The notes under the pieces: model-generated
Seen by the model: the letters and a program-made list of their open reading frames with translations, nothing else
Told to the model about the DNA's origin: nothing
The model's database searches: none
Part shown: piece after piece, positions 1-10,219 of the stretch
How the letters are laid out: each line of letters starts with the position of its first letter
How positions within the stretch are numbered: the stretch's first letter is position 1
Program-made: the position numbers and the translations under genes
NCBI RefSeq assembly: GCF_000616095.1
Contig: NZ_BAMS01000001.1
Span: 1,364,001 to 1,428,000 of the forward strand
Direction of reading: 5' to 3'
From: Sneathiella glossodoripedis JCM 23214
Lineage (GTDB): Bacteria > Pseudomonadota > Alphaproteobacteria > Sneathiellales > Sneathiellaceae
Length of the DNA stretch: 64,000 bases

Positions 1-616
1 TGGTTGCCGACGCCAGTTTTTTGCGCAGTTTGCAGACAAAAACATCAATGATTTTCAGTTCAGGTTCATCCATGCCACCATACAGATGGTTGAGGAACAT
101 TTCTTTGGTCAGAGTTGTTCCCTTGCGCAGGCTGAGAAGTTCCAGCATGCCATATTCCTTACCAGTCAGGTGCAGGCGTTGGCCATCTACTTCAACTGAT
201 TTTGAATCCAGATTAACTGTCAATTTGCCTGTTGTGATAGTTGACTGTGCATGCCCTTTGGACCGGCGAACTATCGCGTGAATACGTGCAATAAGCTCAT
301 CTTTGTTGAAGGGCTTTGTCAGATAGTCATCAGCACCAAACCCAAGGCCTTTCACCTTGTCATCTGGTTCAGACATGCCGGACAGGATCAGTATGGGTGT
401 GGAAACCTTGGCTGTCCGAAGTTTTTTGAGAACATCATATCCTGACATGTCAGGTAGACCCAGATCCAGGATGATGATGTCATAATCATAAAGTTTTCCA
501 AGATCCACGCCTTCTTCGCCTAAATCGGTTGTATAAACATTTAGACCTTCAGCGTTCAGCATCAATTCGATGCCACGTGCCATTGAACTATCGTCTTCGA
601 TTAATAATACCCGCAT
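1..616 (-). CDS. ctrA: Cell-cycle response regulator CtrA (C-terminus cut by window edge)
   Basis: OmpR-type response regulator, the alphaproteobacterial master regulator of cell cycle and motility. The visible 205 residues start [12 protein letters not shown]. They carry the acidic pair at 8-9, phospho-acceptor Asp51 in [10 protein letters not shown], and Lys101 in YLTKPF. A winged-helix DNA-binding domain follows ([12 protein letters not shown], then [21 protein letters not shown]). Family length is about 230, so roughly 25-35 residues lie beyond position 1. ATG at 616 is preceded by a good AGGAGG. The gene diverges from fliI across a region rich in CtrA-like boxes, which suggests autoregulation and control of fliIJ. 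The identification is strong because the signature helices match CtrA rather than a generic OmpR protein. Confidence 0.96.
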   Translation of the reverse strand, partial: MRVLLIEDDSSMARGIELMLNAEGLNVYTTDLGEEGVDLGKLYDYDIIILDLGLPDMSGYDVLKKLRTAKVSTPILILSGMSEPDDKVKGLGFGADDYLTKPFNKDELIARIHAIVRRSKGHAQSTITTGKLTVNLDSKSVEVDGQRLHLTGKEYGMLELLSLRKGTTLTKEMFLNHLYGGMDEPELKIIDVFVCKLRKKLASAT

Positions 617-658
617 TGAGTCAACCTCCTAATTAGGCGATATTGTTAATATTCTACC

Positions 659-884
659 CTAACAAATGGTTAACACCAAAGATAAAAAGTTAACTAATTT
701 TGATATAGTTGATGTACCAGCCCCATTTTTTGCTCTTTTTCCGTAAATTTCTCGAGAATAATGCTCGCGCAGCCTCGGATGCCGTTAACGAAGCTTAACG
801 TGCGCAGGTATCATTGAATCGTTAAACCTGTCCCTGCATTTTTATTTTTTATTAACTGTAGTTCTTTCTTTTACGAAACTTTAA
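659..884. promoter_or_regulatory. CtrA-like box cluster between ctrA and fliI
   Basis: The 336-bp gap between ctrA and fliI holds no gene. Against the known CtrA site TTAA-N7-TTAA I see three boxes with exact 7-base spacers and one mismatch each: CTAA-N7-TTAA at 659-673, TTTA-N7-TTAA at 841-855, and TTTA-N7-TTAA at 870-884. Isolated TTAA half-sites lie at 646, 690, 785, 795 and 822; the 785/795 pair has a 6-base spacer. The first box is 43 bp from the ctrA start. The last two are about 70-110 bp from the fliI start. Binding is inferred from sequence and context only. Confidence 0.6.
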
Positions 885-952
885 AGTCTCTCGGTCAAAT
901 TGGTATCAGGTACCAATACTCAATAATCTTCAGTCGAACGCGGAGCGTCCAA

Positions 953-2301
953 TTGTTAAGTGTAATTTCTGAAATTGGCAGGGTTAACTCCCAACAGTTT
1001 TATGGCCGTGTTGCTGCTATTCAGGGCTTGCTGGTTGAGGTTGGCGGTATCCAACGCCATTTGAGTATCGGCAGTCGCGTAGATTTGCTTGCCCGTGGTG
1101 ATCGTAAAGTTGCCTGTGAAGTTGTTGGATTTCGAAATGAACGTGCTTTGTTAATGCCGTTTGGTTCGCTGGAAGGGGTTGGTATGGGGTGCAAAGCCCT
1201 GATTGCCGAGCCTGATCCCGTTGTATTTCCGGACAAGAGTTGGCTTGGTCGGGTTGTCAATGCAATGGGTGAACCGATTGATGGCGGGCCACCGCTCGTA
1301 ACAGGGAATATCGCTGTTCCTCTTAAAAACATGGCGCCGCCGGCGCATTCTCGCCAACGGGTCGGCGGTAAAATCGATTTGGGGTTCGTGCACTCAATTC
1401 TTTTGCAACCTGTTGTCGTGGGCAGCGGATGGGCATCTTCGCGGGTTCTGGCGTTGGTAAATCCGTGCTCCTCTCCATGTTGGCTCGCTACACAGAAGCT
1501 GATGTAAATATCATTGGTCTGATCGGCGAGCGAGGCAGGGAGGTTCAGGAATTTCTTGAGGATGATTTGGGGCCTGAGGGACTGGCACGTAGTATTGTCG
1601 TGGTGGCAACATCAGATGAACCGGCTTTAATGCGCCGGCAAGCGGCATATTTAACGTTAGCACTCGCAGAATATTTCAGAGATCTTGAAAAAGACGTCTT
1701 GTGCCTGATGGATAGCGTAACGCGTTTTGCAATGGCCCAGCGTGATGTTGGTCTCTCCGGTGGGGAGCCCCCAACGAGTAAGGGGTACACGCCGACAGTC
1801 TTTAGTGAATTACCCAAATTGCTTGAGAGGGCGGGACCGGGGCCTGGGAAAGGCACCATTACCGGCCTGTTTACTGTTCTGGTCGAAGGTGACGATCATA
1901 ATGAGCCGGTAGCAGATGCTGTTCGAGGGATTCTGGACGGGCATATCGTGATGGAGCGCAAGATTGCTGAACGCGGTCGATATCCAGCGATTAATGTTCT
2001 TAAGTCTGTTTCACGAACCATGCCAGGCTGTAATTCAGATGAAGAAAATCAGATTATTTCTGTCGCCAAACAACTGCTCTCAACCTATGAGGATATGTCA
2101 GAGCTGATCCGCCTTGGAGCCTATCGCAAAGGGACAGATCAAAATGTGGATGCGGCAATTTATTATTATCCTTTGTTGGAGCAGTTCATGAGCCAACAGA
2201 AGGAAGAATGCACCAGTCTTGACGAATGTTACGCACAGCTTGCGCAAATTCTGAACGCCGGGGCCGACGCATCGGACCAGACTGAGCAGCCTGTTGAGTA
2301 A
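953..2301 (+). CDS. fliI: Flagellar export ATPase FliI (one frameshift near 1381-1384)
   Basis: Cytoplasmic ATPase of the flagellar type III export apparatus, related to F1-beta. It begins at TTG 953 behind GGAG at 942-945, with [11 protein letters not shown] and then [17 protein letters not shown]. The frame breaks at the G run 1381-1384. Adding one G joins KIDLG to [27 protein letters not shown]. The repaired protein is 449 residues, normal for FliI. Walker A (GSGVGKS) lies near residue 165, Walker B (CLMDS) near 254, then [11 protein letters not shown] and a FliI-type C-terminus. fliJ follows 25 bp later. The break looks like a homopolymer miscount, not a designed split. Confidence 0.93.
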
Positions 2302-2326
2302 TCGTAAGTTAGAGGGGTTATAACAT

Positions 2327-2743
2327 ATGGCAGGGATGCAAAATCTCATACGTGTCCATAAATGGAAACTGGATGAAAAGCGCCGGGAAGTAACGGATTT
2401 GGAAAATCTGCTTGAAAACTTCAATGCGCAACTTACGAAGCTCAATCAGGAACAGGTGAAAGAACAGGAACTTGCCAGCAATGATCCCGAGGCAGCTTTG
2501 CTTTATGCCAATTATGCAAAGGCTGCGACCCTCAGGCGAGAAAATCTGATGAATAGTATTCAGGATATGGAAGCAAAAATTGAAGTTGCCCGATCTGAAA
2601 TGGCTGAGGCGTTTCAGGAGCTGAAGAAATATGAAATCTCTGAAGAAAATCGGATACGTCTGCTCAAAGAACAGCAAATGAAAAAACAGCAGGCAGAAAT
2701 GGACGCGTTTTCAATCGAGGCTTATCGTCGTAAAAGCAGATAA
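2327..2743 (+). CDS. fliJ: Flagellar export protein FliJ
   Basis: A 138-residue, highly charged, almost wholly helical protein with heptad-like spacing from about 10 to 130, typical of FliJ. FliJ is the coiled-coil stalk that couples the FliI hexamer to FlhA and handles chaperones. ATG 2327 has AGAGGGG upstream. Its place directly after fliI is the usual one. Sequence identity within FliJ is low, so the call rests on length, coiled coil and position. The gene converges on the fliK-like gene with only 3 bp between the stop codons. Confidence 0.85.
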   Translation: MAGMQNLIRVHKWKLDEKRREVTDLENLLENFNAQLTKLNQEQVKEQELASNDPEAALLYANYAKAATLRRENLMNSIQDMEAKIEVARSEMAEAFQELKKYEISEENRIRLLKEQQMKKQQAEMDAFSIEAYRRKSR

Positions 2744-2746
2744 CGG

Positions 2747-4594
2747 TCAGGCATCTTCTCGGCGGTGCTGATGCGTTTCCCACTCTTCGGTGGGGTGGAT
2801 CGGAAAGGGTGTCATCTTGCGAAATGAAAGCCCGCCTTTGAGGCCCGTAATTTCCAGATTTTGTGTGAAAATGTGACCGATGTTGGTGCGAAGTTCGTCG
2901 GATAGATCCAATTGATGGCGAAGAACCAGGTCAAAATGTTTGGGCCTGAATAGTCCGTCGAGCTGCACAGGACCACTACGGCTTAACTCTAATTCAATAA
3001 CAAAGCGCGTTTCATCTTCTTCCCCGTTTTCAGTATTTCTGCCGTGTTTGCGATAGAACATGCGCAGCTGATGTAATCTGTCTTCAGCGAAAAAGGGGAA
3101 TATGAGGGCTTTCCAGTCATTGCCTCCTGGATCCGAATGCAAGCGCGCCAATGTGTTGAAATCATCGGTAAGCGCACGGAGTAGGTCAGCGTTTCCGCTC
3201 CGTTCAAGTGCTTGGTTAAAATCAGTTCCAAACCATTTCGCAAGGCCGCCTCCATTTAAGGCTGATAGGAAAAAAAGCAGGCTTGCGCCAAGCGCTGAGT
3301 TGGCCGAAGGAATTCGGCTAACCAATAAAGAATTAGCCAGTTCCGGCTCTTGCGAGGCAATAATATTGAGCGCCAGCCGCAAATTTTCCCAATCGGAAAG
3401 CAGAGGTATGTGTGGTGTTTTAAAGGCACCGCTTTCAGGGATAAAGGGGAGCAAGGGAAACGGCTGTAATTTGTCCGTGAAGAAGAGACTAACCTGTGAC
3501 CCGATAGGGGGTGGATTTGTTGTACTGTAGCGGATCGAGCCAAGTTCCGGTGATTGCAGGTGGACTTGCGTAACTCTGCCAGCACCAGCGGCTCCTTTTT
3601 GGCCCGAATGGCTGATAACAGTTCCTGTTGCAATATGCTGTGTCAAGTCACTCGAAAGTGTGGCGGGAGATTGAGCTGTAGAGATCACTGCGGAAAGTCG
3701 GGACCCGGCGTTCAGCCGACTTATACCGGCCTCACTGATCAGTCGTTGGTTGAGGGAGGGGGTGTCAATAGTAAGGCGCGCCAATTCATTGCTTGTTGGG
3801 TTTGACAAACCTGGTTGACTGGAAGTTGGGGTGGTTGGTGCCAAAGGAGCTGTGCTGGGTTTAGGCCCGGGATGAGCCGTGTGTGAATAAGCTGCAGCGG
3901 ATGATGAAGCTGCACGTGCACCGGTGCGATGTTCTCCCGCGCTCAGTGACGCTGTAAGCAGTGAGTTATTGGTCGCGGAAGCATTCGCATGTGCAGGTGA
4001 TTGATGAACAGTATTCGCTGAAGAGGGTGACGTTGGAGAGGTAGTCACCTGTTGCGGTGTAGTTGGACTTTGTGAGGTTGGCGACTTAGCCGAAGGCCCA
4101 AGTGCTGCGGTGACGTTTTGAGCTGGAACTTCGGTTCGCTCTGGGCGGGCATGTTTAGCTGCCAATGCATAAAGATCGGGTTTGCTGGAGTTTGCCTGCA
4201 CCACTGGCAATAATGTAACAGCAGGCGGAGATGCCAGCTTTTCACCGTTGATAGCAAGCACCCGCGCAGTGATCAAATCGTCAACCGCTTCAACCTCGAG
4301 TACCACATGGCTGCCCACTGGAATAGGGGAGCGTGATGTCATTCGAAAATTGCCAACTTCTGTATGTAAAATCGTATCACCGCCGGTTGCTCGTGCGGTT
4401 ACAACTGCAGCCAGCATGGAGCCTTCATTGAGTGAGGATACACTACTGGCATGAGGTACGGGCGGATTAGATTGACCGCCTGTCGGGTTTGAGGGTGATA
4501 CCGGAGTGACTTGAGGAGTTGACGAAGTCGCCCCACGACCGGAATCAACCGGGATTGGGGGCGTTGAGCCGGATGTGGACTTTATTCCGCTCAT
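2747..4594 (-). CDS. FliK-like protein with C-terminal hook-length-control domain
   Basis: 615 residues, last gene of the long fliF operon, 18 bp after flhG. Residues 1-300 are Pro/Ser/Thr/Ala-rich and low complexity, with a small beta-rich patch (AAVVTARATGGDTILHTEVG). The C-terminus (about 510-600) has the fold of FliK C-domains: RFVIELELSRSGPVQLDGLF, then a LSDELRTNIGHIF helix. A second, more standard FliK gene lies at 17.6 kb. This copy may be a paralogue with a separate ruler or export-switch role, or an accessory protein. Membership in the hook-length family is fairly sure; the exact job is not. Confidence 0.7.
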   Translation of the reverse strand: MSGIKSTSGSTPPIPVDSGRGATSSTPQVTPVSPSNPTGGQSNPPVPHASSVSSLNEGSMLAAVVTARATGGDTILHTEVGNFRMTSRSPIPVGSHVVLEVEAVDDLITARVLAINGEKLASPPAVTLLPVVQANSSKPDLYALAAKHARPERTEVPAQNVTAALGPSAKSPTSQSPTTPQQVTTSPTSPSSANTVHQSPAHANASATNNSLLTASLSAGEHRTGARAASSSAAAYSHTAHPGPKPSTAPLAPTTPTSSQPGLSNPTSNELARLTIDTPSLNQRLISEAGISRLNAGSRLSAVISTAQSPATLSSDLTQHIATGTVISHSGQKGAAGAGRVTQVHLQSPELGSIRYSTTNPPPIGSQVSLFFTDKLQPFPLLPFIPESGAFKTPHIPLLSDWENLRLALNIIASQEPELANSLLVSRIPSANSALGASLLFFLSALNGGGLAKWFGTDFNQALERSGNADLLRALTDDFNTLARLHSDPGGNDWKALIFPFFAEDRLHQLRMFYRKHGRNTENGEEDETRFVIELELSRSGPVQLDGLFRPKHFDLVLRHQLDLSDELRTNIGHIFTQNLEITGLKGGLSFRKMTPFPIHPTEEWETHQHRREDA

Positions 4595-4612
4595 CCATTA
4601 TTTCTGCTACCT

Positions 4613-5422
4613 TTAAGCAGACCCTCTGATCAAATAGCGGGCCAATGCTTCGATTTCTGATGCGGCTTCACTGGCAGGGTATTTGCTCAGTAAGGCTGCT
4701 TGTGAACGGATCGCATAAGCCACTCTGTCATCTTGCGGAATGATACCTGCGAGTGGGGGCTCAAGCTGGAGAAAATTCCGGCAGGCGGTCACAAGTTTTT
4801 CATAAACCTTCTGACCGTCATTACGTGACTTTACCATATTTACCAGAATTCTGGTATCAGCATTTTCCTGCGCCTGAGTTACCACTTTGATAAAGGCATA
4901 TGCATCGGTCAAAGATGTGGGCTCACCGTTGGTGACAACAAGCTTGGGGCCCTTAGCAGAGGCAAGTGTGCGAACAGCATCATCAATACCCGCTCCCAAG
5001 TCGAGAATGATGAAATCATATTCTTTGCCCAGCTCGATCAATTCCTCATGAACGGCCCTTAAGTGAGTAGAATCCAGTGTTCCAAGTGATCCAGAACCAG
5101 AGCGTCCCGCAATAATATGGTACCCGCCTGTTTCGTATTCAAAGGCCACGTCTTTGAGCTTTCTTTCGCCGGAAATAACTGTAGCCAGATCATGCTCGGG
5201 CAGGATACCCAATTGAATATCTACGTTTGCCAATCCAACATCACCGTCAAACAAGAGGACTTTCTTTCCCTCGTTTGCAAGCGCATGTGCCAGTGTTGTT
5301 GCCAAAATGGTCTTGCCAACGCCCCCTTTGCCAGAGGCGATGGTAATCAGGTTCCGGCCAGCATCGGGGGTTGCTGGATGTGCACTTGGCCTGTCTGTTA
5401 AAGGGCTGTGTGTGTCTGTCAT
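4613..5422 (-). CDS. flhG: Flagellar number regulator FlhG/FleN, MinD-like ATPase
   Basis: MinD/ParA-family ATPase of 269 residues that limits flagellar number and placement by acting on FlhF. The deviant Walker A is SGKGGVGKT near residue 29-37, followed by LLFDGDVGLANVDIQLG and the FIILDLGAGID Walker B. Its start overlaps the flhF stop by 4 bp (ATGA), so the two are translationally coupled. The short hydrophilic N-terminus before LITIASGKGG fits FleN. There is no clear FlhF-activating DQAxxLR motif in the N-terminal tail, which is only about 24 residues long. Confidence 0.92.
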   Translation of the reverse strand: MTDTHSPLTDRPSAHPATPDAGRNLITIASGKGGVGKTILATTLAHALANEGKKVLLFDGDVGLANVDIQLGILPEHDLATVISGERKLKDVAFEYETGGYHIIAGRSGSGSLGTLDSTHLRAVHEELIELGKEYDFIILDLGAGIDDAVRTLASAKGPKLVVTNGEPTSLTDAYAFIKVVTQAQENADTRILVNMVKSRNDGQKVYEKLVTACRNFLQLEPPLAGIIPQDDRVAYAIRSQAALLSKYPASEAASEIEALARYLIRGSA

Positions 5423-6660
5423 TTTTGAACCTTGTCGAATTCGTTGCTTACACCCTGAAGGGTAGGGTCTCTTAATATTAGCCGAGCGAGATTAACAGGA
5501 GTTAAAACATGCAGGCCATTGGCCACTGCAGGTGAAACACTTGCATATGAAAAACTGAGGTTAGCCTTGTCAGCGGCTGTCAATACACCACCATAGCGCC
5601 TCGTTGTGTCCAAACGTGTAACCAGCATGCGTTTGGCCCCGATGGCGGCAAATTTTTCTGCGGTGTCACTCATTTCAGATGGGTCATTACCCGCGGGAAG
5701 TACCACCATGGTTTCTGCGGAACCAGCTATGATCAATTCCGCCAGGTTTTCAAGCTCATTGGTCTCGTAACAGTTGATTCCACCTGTATCGATAAGAACG
5801 TGAGCGCCATCAGAGAGTTCTTTTTCATTCAGGATATGGGGTAAATCGTCAGCCCCGTTGGAAACCCATAATTTGAGTTTGAGGATGTCGGTAAAGGCTT
5901 TCAACTGATCAACAGCACCTGCACGACTTTTGTCCGTAGTGATCACGTGTACCTTACGGTCTGACATTGTCGCTGAAGCCGCCATTTTAGCAATTGTCAT
6001 GGTTTTTCCCACACCCGGTGGTCCAACCAGCATCAAAGGTTTATGTCTGTTATTGAACTTGGGAGAGAAAGAAAAATGCATATCGAGGGCAGCTGCCAAT
6101 GCAAGCGTCGTATCTTCGGTTTGTGCAGCTAGTGCTGACCTGCAAATTCGTTCTGCAAGTAACGTCGGAATTCCATGATACGCCATTGCCTGTACCAGAA
6201 CTTGAACCTGTGGGGTCACTTTAATTGGTTTTTCGGGCTCTGAATTTGCAGTTGATGAATCAACTGACGTGGCTTGGGCTGTTTTGGGTTCTTTCTTGGG
6301 TACCTGATCTTCGTCAGGGATTGGCGCGTTCAATGCCGCTTTCAGCTTTTCTGTAGGTTTCTGGGCTGCTTTGGAGTTGTTTTTTTTCTTGTTTCTGAGC
6401 TGCTTTTTTTCATGTGGTTGTTCTGCTTCCAATCGCCAGTCGGTGTCCCAGTCCAGTGCCCATTTGCGGTTTTTTCCGTTTGCCTGAGAAGATGTTATCG
6501 GGCTTGGATCCGGGTCACTCCTTTCAATAGCGGCCGTAATCTGAACGTCGCCTTCAGAGGTTTGCTGCGTAGATAATATTATCGCATCGTCGCCCAGCTC
6601 TTGACGCACTTTATTCATCGCATCAGCCATATTTTGTCCGTTAAAGGATTTTATCCGCAT
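5419..6660 (-). CDS. flhF: Flagellar SRP-like GTPase FlhF
   Basis: SRP-type GTPase of 413 residues that marks the pole for flagellar assembly. The N-terminus MRIKSFNGQNMADAMNKVR is the family's hallmark B-domain start. A charged linker (about 75-150, many Lys/Pro) follows, then the NG domain with P-loop VGPPGVGKT near 213-221 and the late motif RLDTTRRYGG. The G3 region reads DTGGI where SRP GTPases usually have DTAGR. It is followed by flhG in a 4-bp overlap and preceded by flhA, 11 bp away once flhA's frame is repaired. Confidence 0.93.
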   Translation of the reverse strand: MRIKSFNGQNMADAMNKVRQELGDDAIILSTQQTSEGDVQITAAIERSDPDPSPITSSQANGKNRKWALDWDTDWRLEAEQPHEKKQLRNKKKNNSKAAQKPTEKLKAALNAPIPDEDQVPKKEPKTAQATSVDSSTANSEPEKPIKVTPQVQVLVQAMAYHGIPTLLAERICRSALAAQTEDTTLALAAALDMHFSFSPKFNNRHKPLMLVGPPGVGKTMTIAKMAASATMSDRKVHVITTDKSRAGAVDQLKAFTDILKLKLWVSNGADDLPHILNEKELSDGAHVLIDTGGINCYETNELENLAELIIAGSAETMVVLPAGNDPSEMSDTAEKFAAIGAKRMLVTRLDTTRRYGGVLTAADKANLSFSYASVSPAVANGLHVLTPVNLARLILRDPTLQGVSNEFDKVQK

Positions 6661-6671
6661 CTAGCCAAGCC

Positions 6672-8784
6672 CTATATCTGCGCCAAAGTCTTTAACTTCG
6701 CTTTTGGGTGAATTTCGTTTTGAGACATGACCACAGTGCTTGGTCTGAAACGTTCAACTATTGACCTAACATACGGGCGGATTGCGGGACTGGTTAAAAG
6801 TACCGGATTATGTCCTTGTTGTGCCAGTCGGTCAAAATTGTCCCGAATGAGTGATATGAACTCCTGTAGAAGCTAGGGGCCATGGAAAGTTGTTTTTCTT
6901 CACCTTGTCCAATAATTGCGTCCGCGAAATTCTGTTCCCATTGAGGAGAGAGCGTCACCAGCGGAATAAAACCATCGGGTGCTGTATTGGTCGCTGAGAT
7001 TTGCCGCGCTAGGCGTGCTCGCACGTGTTCGGTTATCATGCTGATGTTATGAGTGTAACCAGTCGCTTCGGAAATTCCTTCCAAAATGGACGCCAAATCA
7101 CGGATTGAAATTCGCTCCGTCAGCAGGTTTTGCAAAACTCTTTGAATGCCACTTACGGTGATCTGGTTAGGGATCACATCAGCAACCAGTTTTTGATGGG
7201 CTGCAGGTAATTCATCAAGCAGTTTTTGCGTTTCAGCGTAAGACAACAGATCCGCCATATGATCTTTCAGGATTTCTGTCAGATGTGTTGTCACAACGGT
7301 AGCAGGATCTACGACAGTATATCCTCTAAAGGAAGCTTCTTCACGCTGACCTTCATCTACCCACACAGCAGGCAGACCAAATGTCGGCTCGGTTGTCTCT
7401 TCACCCGGCAGGTCGATAGGTAATCCTTGAGGGTCCATCACCAACAGTTGATTGGGGCGGACATCTCCTTCACCAGCTTCCAATTCTTTCACGCGCACGA
7501 CATAATTGTTGGCAGGTAATTGCATGTTGTCGAGGATTCGAACGCTGGGCATTACAAAGCCCATGTCTCCCGCTATCTGGCGACGCAATGCCTTAATCTG
7601 ATCTGTGAGGCGATACCCTTCATTGTCATTGATTAATGTCAGAAGGCCATACCCAAGCTCGAGGCGCAAATCGTCAATTGCCAATGCGGTTGATATGGGC
7701 TCTTCAGCAGGAATTGCTTCTTTTTGTTCTTCTACAATTTGTTGCTGCGCTACCAGTTTCGCCTGCCGCTGCTGACGATTGAGATAAAATGCTGCATATC
7801 CGGTACCTGCCGCAAGGATCAGGAACGGGATCATGGGAATTCCCGGAAGTAGCGATAGGGAGAGCAATAGAAACGAACTTACTGCAAGCGCCCGTGGATA
7901 ACCACCTAACTGGGCGATCAGGGCTTTGTCAGTAGTACCGGTAACACCACCACGTGATACAAGCATACCCGCCGCCACGGATACGATCAGGCAGGGATCT
8001 GGCTCACCAGTCCATCGCCAACTGTCAGAATAGTGTAGCTTTCAGCAGCTTGTGAAAAGGTCAGATCATTTTGGGCGACGCCAACAATAATACCTCCAAT
8101 GATATTGATGAATGTTATGAGCAGCCCGGCTATAGCATCGCCGCGTACAAACTTGGACGCACCATCCATTGAGCCAAAGAAGCTGCTTTCATCCTCCAGC
8201 TCCTTACGTCGTGTGCGAGCTGTTTCCTCATCAATCATGCCTGCAGATAAATCGGCATCAATTGCCATTTGCTTTCCTGGCATTGCATCCAGTGAAAATC
8301 GTGCGGCCACTTCGGCGATACGTCCGGAACCTTTGGTAATCACGACGAAATTCACGATCACCAGTATGGCAAATACGATAATTCCGATCACGAAATTACC
8401 GCCCATTACAAAATTTCCAAATGCTTCAATTACGCTGCCAGCGGCATTCGGGCCCGTATGACCTTCTGAGAGAATAAGCCTTGTAGATGCCAGATTAAGT
8501 GATAATCGCAGCATCGTTGCGATTAGCAAGACCGTCGGAAAAGAACTGAAATCCAAGGGTTTCGCTATGAACAGGCAGGTCATCAGAATGATAACCGAGA
8601 ACGTGATGGAAAGAGCCAGGCTAAAATCCAGCAACCAGCTTGGCATTGGCAAGACCAAGACCACCAGTATACAAACAACGCCTAGTGCCAGCCCGATGTC
8701 GCCTTGTGCAATCGCTTTGGCTATATTTCCAAACTGGAACCCCTGTGGGACGGCAGCCTGTTGTTGTTCTTGGCTATCACTCAT
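6672..8784 (-). CDS. flhA: Flagellar export gate protein FlhA (two frameshifts)
   Basis: Inner-membrane export gate of the flagellar type III system. As written the gene falls into pieces 8784-7987 and 7978-6794 plus a tail. The first break is at the GG pair 7990-7991: one base more turns QIPA-stop into [19 protein letters not shown]. The second is near 6866: one base more changes SFYRSSYHS into [14 protein letters not shown] and opens the tail [15 protein letters not shown] to a TAG at 6674-6672. The repaired protein is about 704 residues, normal for FlhA, with eight membrane helices in the first half and the [19 protein letters not shown] loop. It lies between flbD and flhF. Confidence 0.93.
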
Positions 8785-8816
8785 AATTCGTGACTATTTC
8801 CCTTTAAATATACCGA

Positions 8817-10202
8817 TCAGATCGCTGGTCTGCTTGTGCCCGCTGAGGGTATTTCCACACCTTCACCTGAATATTGCTTAAGCTTGTTGCGCAATGTTCG
8901 AATTGAAATACCTAAAATGTTGGCCGCATGGGTTCGATTGCCTAGGCAATGTTCCAACGTATTGAGAATGAGATCTTTCTCAACATCTGCCACTGTACGT
9001 CCGACCATTACTGCGCTGTCACCCTGAACCTCCGCTGCGGCGCCGGCTGTTTGCATTTGCTGGGGCGGAGCAGACTGTGTTTGCGGCGTATCTGGAACGG
9101 CACTACCATCCGGCATTAGTATTGCTTCAGGGCCAATATCGTCTCCCTGTGCGAGCAATACTGCGCGGTGCATTGTGTTTTCAAGTTCACGTACGTTTCC
9201 TTGCCACACATTTCGCTTTAGTTTTTCCATTGCTGCGTCGCTGATCTGACGCAACGGTATAGCGTTCATTTCAGAGTATTTTTTGGCAAAATGATGTGAA
9301 AGGGTGACAATATCCGAAGGCCGTTCCCGAAGCGGTGGAATTTTAAGGGTCACTACATTGAGACGAAACAGCAAGTCTTCGCGGAACGTTTTTTCGCGGA
9401 CAGCTTCTGCCAGATCCCGGTTGGACGTCGCGAGAATACGAATATCCACAGGAACCGGTTTAGTGCCGCCAACCCGGTCAATGACCCGTTCCTGAATGGC
9501 GCGTAACAGCTTGGCTTGCAGTGTAATGTCCATTTCACTGATTTCGTCCAGCAATAAAGTGCCGCCATTTGCTTCTTCGAACTTTCCGATCCGACGGGCG
9601 ATGGCGCCTGTAAAGGCTCCTTTTTCATGACCAAAAAGCTCTGACTCCAGAAGATTTTCAGGAATTGCCGCACAGTTGACACATACAAAAGGCTTGTCGG
9701 ATCGGTTGCTTTTCTTGTGGAGGTAACTCGCCATCACCTCTTTACCGGTACCAGTTTCGCCGTTGATCAGCACTGATGCAGATGATGGCGCAATTTGGTC
9801 CGCTAATTTGACTACTTCCTGCATAGCAGGGTCACTGAAAATCAGTTGAGTGTTTTCTTCTGCGACTGCTTCCAAAACAGCGGCAATAAGTTCAGGATCC
9901 GGTGGTAATGGCAAAAATTCCTTTGCACCTGCCCGTATGGCATTTGCAGCTGCGGTTGCATCCGTGTTTACACCACAGGCAATAATGGGAAGATTAATTC
10001 GCTCGTTGGCGAGGCTCTCAACCAGTTGGCTGATAGGCTGACCAACGTCAATCATCGCCATATCGGCACCTCGGCCTGAGCGCAGGGAAATCAACGCTGC
10101 TTCGATATCATCAACCTGACTGACTTTTGCTCCACGCGACATGGCAATCTGGCTTGCTGCACCAATTTGTCCGTCCAAAGCTCCAATTATAAGCAAACGC
10201 AT
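8817..10202 (-). CDS. flbD: Sigma-54 activator FlbD
   Basis: Enhancer-binding activator of late flagellar genes, 461 residues. The N-terminal receiver-like domain (1-120) has no acidic pair after strand 1 (MRLLIIGALDG), although Asp52 stands at the usual acceptor place. FlbD of Caulobacter is likewise atypical. The AAA+ domain has Walker A GETGTGKE (148-155), the sigma-54 contact loop GAFTGA (195-200) and GGTLLLDEI. A Fis-type helix-turn-helix (NRTHAANILGISIRTLRNKL) ends the protein. It is encoded within the fliF operon, as in Caulobacter, and sigma-54 sites with a palindrome at 19.3-19.6 kb are natural targets. Confidence 0.92.
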   Translation of the reverse strand: MRLLIIGALDGQIGAASQIAMSRGAKVSQVDDIEAALISLRSGRGADMAMIDVGQPISQLVESLANERINLPIIACGVNTDATAAANAIRAGAKEFLPLPPDPELIAAVLEAVAEENTQLIFSDPAMQEVVKLADQIAPSSASVLINGETGTGKEVMASYLHKKSNRSDKPFVCVNCAAIPENLLESELFGHEKGAFTGAIARRIGKFEEANGGTLLLDEISEMDITLQAKLLRAIQERVIDRVGGTKPVPVDIRILATSNRDLAEAVREKTFREDLLFRLNVVTLKIPPLRERPSDIVTLSHHFAKKYSEMNAIPLRQISDAAMEKLKRNVWQGNVRELENTMHRAVLLAQGDDIGPEAILMPDGSAVPDTPQTQSAPPQQMQTAGAAAEVQGDSAVMVGRTVADVEKDLILNTLEHCLGNRTHAANILGISIRTLRNKLKQYSGEGVEIPSAGTSRPAI

Positions 10203-10219
10203 CTGCTTATCTCCTACGA

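Noticed and set aside
21-445. Two plus-strand open frames opposite ctrA
   Set aside because: They are shadows of ctrA; composition is Ser/Arg-rich antisense noise.
1429-2301. Second half of fliI as a separate ATPase
   Set aside because: It lacks the N-terminal domain and joins the upstream frame after one added G.
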